Positions 45,366 through 55,198 of a stretch of 64,000 nt of DNA are shown here, one piece after another. Each line of letters opens with the position of its first letter. Position 1 is the first letter of the stretch. Below the pieces are notes generated by a model. That model had not been told where the DNA came from. It saw only the letters and a program-made list of their open reading frames with translations, and did no database searches. Both the position numbers and the translations under genes were made by a program. This DNA comes from Mycocentrospora acerina (taxonomy: Eukaryota > Ascomycota > Dothideomycetes > Pleosporales), in contig JAKUHH010000230.1 in NCBI GenBank assembly GCA_022701365.1, positions 124,001 to 188,000 of the forward strand, read 5' to 3'.

Positions 45366-46392
45366 CTACCTTGGACTCTCCACATCCTCCCCTCCACCTC
45401 TCCTTGAACTTGTGCTACGTCGAACGGCGTCGATATCCGCAGAGGTTGTCCTGAATACGGAAGTGCTTGACGGTAAATTGTGAAGCGCAACACTAGTGGA
45501 CAGACTTCCTGCATGAACTGTTCCTCTCTCTGTTTGACTATTGACGTCTGCAGACAGAATATCCTCTTTGCTATTCAGTTTCTCTTTGATCCATGGCCTA
45601 AAGTTGTAATACGCCCCACATACAAAAATCCCAATCCATAGCAGTAGCTCAGTACTGTAGATCACGGCGCCCAATACGTCGAAATCAGACTGGAAGACAA
45701 CCGAGAGGAGTGAGAACACGTCTCCAGCCGCATCTAGCCCAACAAAAATGAACGAGATGCCTCGAACGGTACGGTGTAGGTAGATGTCCACGTAATGTCT
45801 CAGGACACCCGCAGCAAGTAGTACAGCCGACAAGACAGCCATGAGAATCTGAGGCCACGAAACATCCTTCTCTTTTGCATGCCGGACTCCAATGATAAGA
45901 GCAGCTTGCGTCCCGCCCATGAGACAAGCCACTGGAACGACAAGGGCGAGGGATCGTCGAACAGACCATTTCTACTCTACTTAGCTTATCTTCCAAAAAT
46001 GGGAATTAGAGAGGCATACCCGCTCATAGTAATAGCATTGGATCCATGTTACCAGACTCAGTAAAGTGAGGATCTGCGGCTGAATTCTCAATGCAATGTT
46101 GAACTCTTCCACGATGTTGTACACGCCCAAGGGCACACCAGCCCACGCCCAGAGCATCATCATGGTAGGCTGTAGCCCAATGGCGTTGTGTCGGCGGTAA
46201 TTAATGATAATCTGGGGTATTAACTGTTACTGCTTCATCAGTCTACTGCTTGTGAGAGAATGGCTCGACTTGACGCTACCTGGATTGACCAGCAGACCTG
46301 CTGTTGTTAGTACATTCGCTGCCTCAAAACTGGATCTATTCACATACAGCACCCAAAACCCCCAGTACATTTGCAGCAACGGGGACGTCCAT
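45366..46392 (-). CDS. PQ-loop repeat membrane protein with an 18-nt microexon
   Basis: Four exons on the minus strand: 46392-46348, 46297-46280, 46223-46020 and 45971-45366, 290 residues; introns 50, 56 and 48 nt, all in phase 0. The second exon is only 18 nt and encodes VCWSIQ; together with the flanks it makes the first PQ-loop signature GAVCWSIQLIPQIIINYRRH. Membrane helices follow (MMMLWAWAGVPLGVYNIV; ILTLLSLVTWIQCYYY; ALVVPVACLMGGTQAALIIG; ILMAVLSAVLLAAGVL). A degenerate second PQ-loop segment is VLRHYVDIYLHRTVRGISF. The C-terminal 80 residues are soluble and Ser/Thr-rich. The family holds lysosomal/vacuolar amino-acid exporters and SWEET-like proteins; substrate unknown. The gene is divergent from ERV1. 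Confidence 0.85.
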
Positions 46393-46759
46393 AGCTTGAT
46401 GTTTATCGTGTTGGACGCGCAGGTCAATCGATGTTCTTCAAGACTCTAACGACTTTAAGGATTGTAAAGATAGCACAACAAGTCTATGTCCCCAACTGCC
46501 ATCAACTTATACCTCTTCCCTCATCACAGCCAAGCCGAGAACGAAAGCAAGAACACCAACAACCGCATCCTCACTTCACACGCCAATTTGCACAAGTGCA
46601 AGCGAAAAGCGTGATCAAGCATGGACAGCCCTGCAGGAAATCGACCGGCTTTGTGCACAGACAATCGTCTCCCATCATCGGCTTAGCAATCATCGTCACC
46701 ACCTCCACAATGCCGCAACACACTCGACGCACACACTCGAGCAATCGCAGAGAGAAAAG
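46393..46759. promoter_or_regulatory. Divergent promoter region between PQ-loop gene and ERV1
   Basis: 367 bp separate the two start codons, so both promoters must overlap or lie close. The DNA is C/A-rich toward ERV1, the usual fungal leader look. No specific site is claimed. Confidence 0.45.
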
Positions 46760-47402
46760 ATGGCACCCGGCCCGGTAGAAAAAACGGACAAGGAAGAGAC
46801 AGAGGCCGTTGTTGCGCCCAAAAAGTTGGCCAAGGGCGTAGTCCTAGGCCCAGATGGCAAACCGTACGTACATATATGCATGCATACCCTCAAAGCCAAT
46901 GCGCCAGAAGCTCTCTAAGCCCTTCTGCACCCCCTCCCCCGCAAATACCACCAGCCAAAAGAACCAATTCTAATCCTTCCATCTACTCTCCAGATGCCGC
47001 ACCTGCACCGACGTCTCCTCCTGGTTCGCCATGTCAAAGACCAAGTCGGCCAAACCGCCCCGCGACTGCCCGCCCGACGTCTCTGCGCTTGGCCGCTCCT
47101 CCTGGACACTCCTCCACTCCATCACGGCCACGTACCCCGTCCAGCCTACCCCAGAGCTGCAGTCCGAGACATCCAGTTTCCTGCGCACGTTCGGCAAGCT
47201 GTACCCGTGCTGGGTGTGCGCCGAGGACTTCCAGACGTGGATGACGCTGAATACGCCGAGGGTGAGCTCGAGGAGCGAGTTTGGGCAGTGGATGTGTGAG
47301 GCGCATAATGCGGTTAATGTCAAGTTGGGGAAGACGGAGTTTGACTGTGGGAAGTGGGAGGAGAGGTGGAGGACTGGGTGGAAAGATGGGAGGTGTGATT
47401 GA
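46760..47402 (+). CDS. ERV1: FAD-linked sulfhydryl oxidase Erv1
   Basis: Two exons: 46760-46863 and 46994-47402, 170 residues, intron 130 nt (GTACGT donor, CTCCAG acceptor, phase 2). The N-terminal shuttle pair is CRTC (Cys36-Cys39) and the active-site pair is CWVC (Cys107-Cys110) within LRTFGKLYPCWVCAEDF. FAD-binding His/Asn residues are in HNAVN (139-143), and the structural pair is Cys136/Cys153. The enzyme reoxidises Mia40 in the mitochondrial intermembrane space and passes electrons to cytochrome c. No cleavable presequence is seen; the family is imported without one. The length is normal. Confidence 0.95.
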
Positions 47403-48067
47403 TCGATTGATCTGTGATGAGGTGTTGCGAACGACGACTTCACCATCTTTGAGGGTGCAAAAGAAGTTGTGTATACAATGTATGATATGTGTATAAAGAT
47501 GTGGATTATAGAGGTCTATGCATGGCGGACACGTTCCTGCTACTATTGTATGAATACACGAAACTCATGATATACGGATATAGTCATAGGGTGGTGTTTA
47601 GGGCAACGATCCCCTCAATCAATTTAAAGATTTGGATATTCACCTTTATCCAACTTGCCACTGTTGAAACTATAATTCACACGTAACATGATGTGGTGGG
47701 TTTAACGCCACATCCATGAAGCATGTGTGGAACTCGTCAAATAATAGTGAAGAAAATGAGCGGGACTAGACAAAGATTTGGTCAAGATGATTATTTCAAA
47801 TGGCCGAGCAACAAGCGCCAAAACAAGCGATGCATTTCTGCCTATCCTATTCGTATCGATTTGTAAAAGTAATTCTTGATGGTAATCAAGATTCGTCACA
47901 TGTTCCCTGTATCTCTTGCTGCGAAACGCAACTTTCAAATGAATTCAAATCCAGGGACATTGCATGCCTTGGGGCAATGAGCTCAGACCAGCTAGCTTGT
48001 AATGTTTCCAAATGCCGTAAATCCGTCATGCTATACTATCATTTGTATTATTTGGCTGGGCGAGCGA
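47403..48067. other. Convergent intergenic spacer between ERV1 and PMK1
   Basis: 665 bp of AT-rich 3' flank for both genes. No frame or RNA gene is credible. Confidence 0.5.
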
Positions 48068-49327
48068 TTACCGCATAATCTCCTGGTAGATGAGGACTGT
48101 CTCAAGTTAGCCATAGCTCACTTGAAAGATTAGACTAAACATACGCTTGAGCTGCTCCTTTGTCAAGTTGTCCTTGTTCTTATCAAAGTCGAAGAATTCC
48201 TCTGGAATTGGGTCGGCAGTCGGCTCGTCATCAGGGTCATGGTAGGGCTCGAGGTATGGGTGCTTCAGTGCCTCCTCAACTGTGATGCGCTTTACGGGGT
48301 TGAATGCCAATAACCTCTCCAGAAGGTCCAAAGCAAGGTCGTTCGTCTTGGGGAACATGGCCTTCCATGGAATCTTCTTCTTGAACGGAAGGGAGCGAAT
48401 GTACTCGCGAGCACGACGGGATTTGATACCGTAGTAATCCTCCATAGTAGGTGTGCCGAGCACATCGAGGATCAACGTAAGTTGGTGGTGGTCTGAAACG
48501 AGGTTAGAACGCATGGCACACAGTGTGTATGCCGCAATACTTACAGTCCTTTCCTGGGAACAATGGCTTGCCGCTCAACATTTCAGCCAAAATGCAGCCT
48601 ACACTCCAGACATCAATTGCCTTTGTATACTCCTTGAACGTCAACATGATTTCTGGGGCACGGTACCATCGAGTGGCAACGTATTCCGTCATGAAACCTG
48701 AGTTGTCCTCGGTCGAGGCAGCTGATCGCGCAAGACCAAAATCACAGACCTTGAGATCGCAGTTGGCGTTCAGCAGCAGATTAGAAGGCTTGAGATCGCG
48801 GTGAAGGACGTTTGCCGAGTGCATCGCCTTGAGGGCACGAAGGGTTTGGTAGATGAAATACTGGCAATGGTCATCGGAGAGCTCCTGGGTACGAATAACG
48901 CGATGCATATCAGTCTCCATCAATTCCTGCGTTTTCTGTCAGCCAAGACTCCAATCGATTTGGAGACTGTGCGCACCTGAATGAGGTACACCTCAGTGAA
49001 GGTCTCGTAGTTTCGAGGCTTCTGGATATCGAGGATCGAGATGATGTTCTCGTGGTTGAAGTACCTGAGCAGCTTCATTTCTCGAAGCGTTCTCAGACAG
49101 AACATGGAATGGTCAAAGGGCGTGATCTTCTTGATGGCGACCTTTTGGCCAGACGGCTTGTGCAGCGCGGAGCTATTGTACAGTTAGCAGCTGCAGAGGT
49201 TGGCACTGACAGCTTGCACGTACCAGACGACACCGTATGCGCCTTCTCCAACCACGTCCTGTATATCATACTGCTCCGACACATTGAAGGAGATCTTCCT
49301 AGAGCTTCCGCTCCCGGCAGGCGGCAT
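48068..49327 (-). CDS. PMK1: Mitogen-activated protein kinase, Fus3/Kss1-Pmk1 group
   Basis: Five exons on the minus strand: 49327-49224, 49172-48977, 48926-48545, 48492-48145 and 48096-48068, 352 residues; introns 51, 50, 52 and 48 nt with phases 2, 0, 1 and 1. The final exon has 29 nt and completes LIYQEIMR. The start is MPPAGSGSSRKISFNVSEQYD; key sites are GEGAYGVVCSA (ATP loop), HRDLKPSN (about 142-149), DFG (162-164), and the TEY activation motif at residues 180-182. A docking-type acidic end follows (PYHDPDDEPTADPIPEEF). The protein corresponds to Pmk1/Fmk1/Chk1, the ERK-type kinase of the mating and invasive-growth pathway needed in many plant pathogens for appressoria and virulence. 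Family identity is certain; role in this organism is inferred. Confidence 0.98.
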
Positions 49328-51588
49328 ATTGGCAGCTGCTATGAGGGTGATGCGCTACTGCGCGGAGGGATTGGTCGAGAGGAGCTGTTGCTCCAAGGTT
49401 GCGGGGTTGCGAGTGCGTGAGGGTCGTCAATGGGGAGCCGATGCGTGCTTGGTGGGTCCCAAGTACAAATCTGCTGCGATTGTCTGTCAGTCGAGGAACA
49501 GAGAGATGTAATATGCAGCCAGTGCCTGAGAAGACGGGAGACGGAAGGCGCGACCTAGTGTCTTTGCAGCCATGGTGAAACAGCGCATTGCCATGACGCA
49601 GGGCTTGGCTGCAGTGCTCTGTTGAGACGCCTGTTCCAGAGAATCGTTGTCACTGAACACGGACGCGTGCAAACGGGACAGTTGGGTCGATGCACTGCCA
49701 CCCTCCAAACTTGGAACTTGAAACTTCACGCTGCACAAGATGCACGCAACATACCTTTTGGCGGGAGCTGATAGCTGGCCTGCGGCTTTTCAAGGGCAGT
49801 AGCTAGTCTCCAGACTGGCTGCTTGGTGTACAAATCCGTCTGGTGCAGGCACGGGATCGCGTGTCGACTGATTGAGGGGCACACTACGGATCGACGAGTG
49901 TTTGGACAAGGGATCTAGCGCTCGTTTCGCGGCACTCGAGGTGGGCGGCGTGGCAATTGTGCAAAGTGAGGAGGAGCCGGGCTGGCGACACAAAAGGACA
50001 CAGACACGGCGTGTGGGAGGATGGGGATGGGGAGGGTCCGCGAGGGAGGGGCAGGGTCCTTCAGGGTCTGGTCAGCGGCAGGACTCGACTCGAGGGAGAA
50101 GCGAGAGGCGCAGAGCAACGGGACAACGAGGGAAGAACACGGGAACGCACTGTAGCTCGTCGTCTTGATGGCGCCCGAGAAACGTCTTGCCTTGCGTTGC
50201 CTTGTCGCGTGGGGCGGGATGCAGGTGCGGCGGTGTCGACGGCCGTTGTCTAGGTAGATGGCGTCGATGGCGGGGTTCTTGAGCTGAGCCCCCAGGTTCC
50301 GAGTGATGAACTGCTGACACGCAACACAACACCACAGGCAGAATGATGGCAGATGAAGAGAGTCCAGAAGCAGAAACTGCGCGGAAGAGATTGCGGCGCA
50401 GATATAGCTCTCCTGGCCTGCAGGGCTGATCTCGACTCCCACGCGAGCCTCCTTGCCCAATCTAGGCGCCCACAAGCCTTTCGAGGCCCATTGGTGTGAC
50501 CAGCGAGAGTCGCAGAGCGTCGAGTGCACGACATCCCAAACCTTCGAGAGGTGTTTCGCCAGTGCTGGCCGTCGGTTTGACGGCCACTATCACGCCTTTG
50601 CGCCTTGTTGGTCTGCATGTGTTTCCCTCGCTACTCGAGCCGTTTATTCATGCCACTCCTCTTCTTCATAATCTTGCCGTCTTGTCCATGGCCGTCAAAT
50701 GTGCACTCTACACATTATCATCCACTCGTCCAACTATCAGAGCTCAGGTACACCACCAGTCAGATGTCGTAGTGCGCATCTGAAACTGCTGCGGTTGCAG
50801 GGATATCGTTACATCTTTGTATCGTCTATACTTAGCAGACCCATTATGGGGCCGCATGCCGTGCGGGTGGGTGCTCTCCCGAAGCCATTGGTTGTCTGGA
50901 GTGCATTGCGTTTCCCGCGACTTCATCGCTATTACAAGATACCATGACCTAGACATGCTACACACTCATTTCCCTCAGAAGAACTAAAGTTCTCGAAGCT
51001 GTTTCGACTCCACATTTAGGGACGCTGCTAGTTCCGAGTTCTGTCCTCCTTTCCACACAGTGACATGTCTTTTACACTTCAGATCACATGTTCATCGATC
51101 CAGAGGTAGAAAACACCACGTCAAGGGTCTCGATTGAGCCCTGCATCATTCATTGTAAAACTAGATCCTAGAGCTTCCTTACCACGGCACTTCCCAGCCC
51201 CATGTGTTGCGCCTAGCTCGGATTTCCAATGCGCCGGCTCACGCCAACAACCACATTTCCAAAATCCGGTAAATCGCAAGGCCGCATTGCTGGCCCCGTC
51301 GCACAAGCACCACATACTGTGTGCTTCTTATTGCATTCTACGGCAACATCTGCCCACCTTTATCAAAATTGACTTCTCAATCATCGGAATTCAACTGGTA
51401 AGACACGTTGCTTCATTTCTCAGAATCATTTCTCATAATCATACGTGGTATCGTCACTCTCTCGCCCCTTCCTCGCTTCCTTTTCATCCATTATCCCATT
51501 TGGGTGTACCGTAAAGCGTCATTCTGAACCTTCTTTGCCTCTCACCATCCGTTCCACTTCACCACCACCCCGTCAGAAAGCCAGGGAG
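49328..51588. other. 2.3 kb upstream region of the MAP kinase, no gene recognised
   Basis: Frames here (for example 49915-50529, minus, 204 codons) have no domain, and the sequence is GC-rich at 49.5-50.6 kb. The minus-strand leader and possible 5'UTR introns of PMK1 probably lie here. Confidence 0.45.
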
Positions 51589-51840
51589 TCACGCCGATGC
51601 CAAGGTCCCCATGGGGGGATACGCGTGTCCCTCTCGCTCAACCCGGGGTGCGCATGTGCACCATTCTTCCGAAGGAATATTCTGCATGACGCCGGCAACG
51701 TGTTTGCCGCAGCCCCACCATGTGGTCTTATCTGAAGAGCCGTTAGGACCGGCGCCATCGAAAGGATAGCTTGAGGAGCAGTGGAGAATGGATTCAGATG
51801 AGGACTTACGGCAAGAGTCGCAAGAAGCCTTTTTGCACAT
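51589..51840 (-). CDS. 57-residue Cys-rich protein, fungal family of unknown function
   Basis: Two exons on the minus strand: 51840-51810 and 51731-51589; the intron (78 nt) has a GTAAGT donor, a CTAAC branch site and a CTTCAG acceptor, phase 1. The product begins MCKKASCDSCHKTTWWGCGKH and continues EEWCTCAPRV to YPPMGTLASA. Cysteines at 2, 7, 10, 18, 35 and 37 and His11/His21 form CxxC and CxC pairs, so metal binding is plausible. I know short fungal proteins with this CxxC...TTWWGCGxHV...CxC layout but not their function. No signal peptide is present. The spliced frame is short, so the intron signals and the residue pattern are the main support. Confidence 0.78.
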   Translation of the reverse strand: MCKKASCDSCRKSSSESILHCSSSYPFDGAGPNGSSDKTTWWGCGKHVAGVMQNIPSEEWCTCAPRVEREGHAYPPMGTLASA

Positions 51841-53019
51841 ATTGATTGATTGACTGACTGAGCGTTTGCCTGATCGATTGACTTGCTGATGATGAAGAGA
51901 GTGGTCGCAAAATTGATTTCGATGTCTTCCTTTGTAGTAGTGCCGCAGTCGTTCTCGATAGATGTATCGAAACCACTCTTCAAGATGTATCTTGAAAATG
52001 ATCTGGTCAAAATACTTCGTCCCTGGGAATTATCCTGTATATAAAAAAAATGTAGTTCGAAATCTCTCTTCTGAATTGCTTTTTGTTTCAAATCCACTCA
52101 ATTGATCTATCCTTTTCGCTCACCGACTCTCCCTCTTTATATACCCTTTTTTCCAACCTCGACCCTTCCCCAGTTGGTCTCCGCCAACAACCTTCCTGTA
52201 GCAAAAAGAGCCCCAGTCTCCTAGACGGATGATTCCATCCGCCTGCCAGCAGACTCACAAGCAAAAAAAAAAGAGAGATATTAACCCACTGCGACCCGAC
52301 GACATGGTCGCCGATGTGTTCCAAGTCGCCGACTACCTCGCCCAATCACGACTCTCCGAAGATGATCCACCTGGGCCTGCTGCAGGGCCCTTATCCAATC
52401 CCACAGGCTCTGCGCAACATGCATGATTACTGACACTCTTTCTCTTCCCGTGTCTGCTACTGCGGGTTCTGTTCGGGTGTTCCGCTGTCCGGGTATGTAA
52501 TAGGTAGCGGTGGTGATCTTGGCCGTTGCGGAGCATTCGGCGAGGCTACCTGCATGCCGCCTGCATGGTGGTAATGCGTGCAGCGGGGGTGGATTTGGAA
52601 TATCTACGGTGTAGCTTGGGGCTCCACGGAGCGTCGCGTGGGATGTAGGGTAATGGGATGATGCGGGATTTAGGGGGGGGGGTTTTCACTCTCTCTTGAG
52701 TGGGGGGAGACATAAGAAGCTTAGCTGGGGAAAAGATTTGAGTGAGACAGTGGAGATGTTCGAGTGAGAAGCGAGTTGTAATTCGTAGAACATGGGTTAA
52801 ATTACTTGCAAAACTCTGTATCGCGCCTAGCAGGAAAAAAATACATGGTAGACGCTATTCTGGAAGGGTCTATGTCGGGAACTTTTCTTCTACCTGTATG
52901 CCTGAACGCCTCCGCCGATATTCCGCTAGACAATTGGTACCAAAAGATCATCGCTTCAGCTGCAGGATGGCCCACCGACCTAATTCTTCAGTATGGCTGG
53001 TGTGTACTGGAAGAAAACT
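51841..53019. other. Intergenic, one short plus-strand frame
   Basis: 1.2 kb between the Cys-rich gene's promoter and the 3' end of DBP3. A plus-strand frame at 52844-53033 (starts MVDAILEGSMSG) reads like protein but is only 62 codons and overlaps the DBP3 end by 14 bp. A G8 run lies at about 52674-52681. Confidence 0.45.
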
Positions 53020-54832
53020 CTAATCAAAGGTAATCTTAGTCGCGGGCTTCATGGTCTCGACGTCCTTGTAGAAGGCGCCGTATGCCTCGTGACCCTTCTT
53101 CTTGACTGTAGTGCCAAACTTCATCAGCTCCTCAGGGACGGGCTGATTCGCGGCCTTGAGGACGTTGATCAGTCTGTATAATGATTAGCAGAATTCATTA
53201 GTGAAATGTAACAGGGGACACTCACGATCCGGAAAGACCCTTGTCGTGCTCAGTAAAGAACGTGATTGCAAGACCCTCTTTTCCAGCGCGGCCCGTCCTA
53301 CCAATCCTGTGGACGTAGTCTTCCGCCGTCAGGGGGAAGGTGACGTTGATGACAACCTTCACCGCTGGAATGTCCAGACCACGTGCAGCTACATCTGTAG
53401 CCACAAGGAGTGGCACCTTTCCTTCCTTGAAGGCTGCTAGGGAGGCACTTCGCTTCTCCTGGCTCAGGTCGCCGTGAATACCACCAACCCGGAAGCCCTT
53501 CCTGCGAATGAACTCCTCAATGCGGACGGCTTCCTTCTTGTACAAGCAGAAGACGAGGATACGATCGTCCTTGTCCTTGCCAGATTGGTATTGCTTTAGC
53601 AGTTGCAGGAGGCGGAACTCCTTTCCGTGAGGATCAATGACCTCCACGACTTGCTTGATTCTGATGTTCGCACGCAGCTCGCCCGAGGCATTGTCACCGA
53701 TGGTGACCTTGACCGGCGAGTTCATGAACGTGGAGGCCAGCTCGCGAACGGACGGCGGCCAGGTGGCGGTGAACATGAGCGTCTGACGCTGCTTGGACGT
53801 CTGAGAAATAATCTGGCGAATGGGCTCCTCGAACCCCTTGTCGAGCATTCGGTCGGCCTCGTCGAGAACCACGTACACGGCCTTGCTGAGGTCTGCTGAG
53901 CCATCTCCAATGAGATCGTTGAGACGACCAGGCGTAGCGACAACAATGTGTGCTTTGCGGCAAGCATAGACCTGGGGGTCCTTTGGCACACCTCCGTATA
54001 CGCAGACGACCTCGAGTCCAGCGGGCTTAGCCAGTACGACCAACTGGTCGTGGATTTGGCAAGCCAACTCGCGCGTTGGAGACACAATGACGGCCTTGAT
54101 GCCCCCACGCTGTTCCTGGGGCAGGGACGAGATGTAGCGCACGCAAGGCACACCAAACGCCAGCGTCTTGCCGGAACCAGTCTCTGCGACTCCAATGACG
54201 TCCCTCCCTGAGAGCAGAGACGGCCATGTTGCAGCCTGAATGGGTGTCGGTGTGGTGAAGCTGGCAAAGGGCGCTCGCTGTGCCTTGTCCGTAATAGGCA
54301 GGTACTTGAAGTTGGTGATGGGGCGAAGTTTGCGAACGGCGGGCTTGGGGTCGTCGATGGTGACGACGTGCTTAGTGAGGAAGGCGTCAATCTCTGTCTG
54401 GGGGAGCTGCGACAGTTCGGCGTCCTCCTGGTACCCACCAACCGCAGCTACAACAGCCGCGGCGACGGGTGCCGACTCGGAGGATTCCTCCGTCTTGCTC
54501 GACTCCTTCAGGCTCTTCTTCTCTGCCTTGCGCGCAGCCTTCCTTGCAGCTTTGGCCGCATCTTCGTCCTCCTCTACAACGGCCGCGCTGGACTTGGTGG
54601 CATCCGTCTTCTTTGCCTCCTTAGCTTCCTTCTTCGCCTTCTTTGCAGCCTTCTTCTCGGCCTTGGCGCGCTTCTCCTCGTCTTCTGAGTTCTCTACGCT
54701 CTTGCCATTTGTCTCGGTCGCGTCGACGACAGCAGCCTTTTTCGACTTGTCGCTCTTATCCTTCTTGCTCTTCTTCCTCGAGAGCTCGGGCCTGTCTTCG
54801 GCGACGACCTCTGTGATGTCTCGCTTCCCCAT
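53020..54832 (-). CDS. DBP3: DEAD-box ATP-dependent RNA helicase Dbp3
   Basis: Two exons on the minus strand: 54832-53226 and 53173-53020, 586 residues; intron 52 nt, phase 2. The Lys/Glu/Ala-rich N-terminus (about 130 residues) precedes the helicase core: TPTPIQAATWP (Q motif), AETGSGKT, PTRELA, TPGRL, DEAD, TAT, VFCLYKKEAV, ATDVAARGLDIP and HRIGRTGRAG. The second exon gives the Dbp3-specific tail LKAANQPVPEELMKFGTTVKKK and ends ATKITFD. In yeast Dbp3 helps early 60S pre-rRNA processing in the nucleolus. An upstream in-frame Met at 54898 gives a 22-residue extension; I prefer MGKRDITE, which matches the family start. The gene is divergent from a TFIIIC subunit with 366 bp between start codons. 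Confidence 0.95.
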
Positions 54833-55198
54833 CTTGTCGAATTGGTGTGAGCGTCGAGCAGAGGCTGGGCGAGCGACGGAAAATTCACTTTTTCCCATCG
54901 GCGCTCGGCGTTTCCGCTATCGATAGGGTCTTCGCCATGCTCAAAGCGGCTAGACGCTCAACCTGGACCCTCGATTTCGCGTCACTTTCGTCTTGTGTGG
55001 GACTTTTGCGCAAGCTGTCGGCGCACTCTGACTTGTCGAATGACTGTGCCAGGCATTAACAAGGTGACAAGCCTGGACAAACGCTTTCTAGGCGCATTAT
55101 TTTGAAGCTCCACTATTGTCACTGTCCACCCATGACACGCATGCCAGCTTGAACATGTCTACCAAACATCACTTGATTTTCGAATATTCAGAACAATC
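54833..55198. promoter_or_regulatory. Divergent promoter between DBP3 and the TFIIIC subunit
   Basis: 366 bp separate the start codons. A GAAAATTCACTTTTTCCC-like A/T tract (about 54880-54897) lies close to the DBP3 start and vaguely resembles the ribosome-biogenesis RRPE element, but it is not an exact match. Confidence 0.4.

Noticed and set aside
49915..50529. 204-codon minus-strand frame upstream of the MAP kinase
   Set aside because: The composition is unlike protein in its second half and no domain is seen; GC-rich stop-poor DNA explains it.
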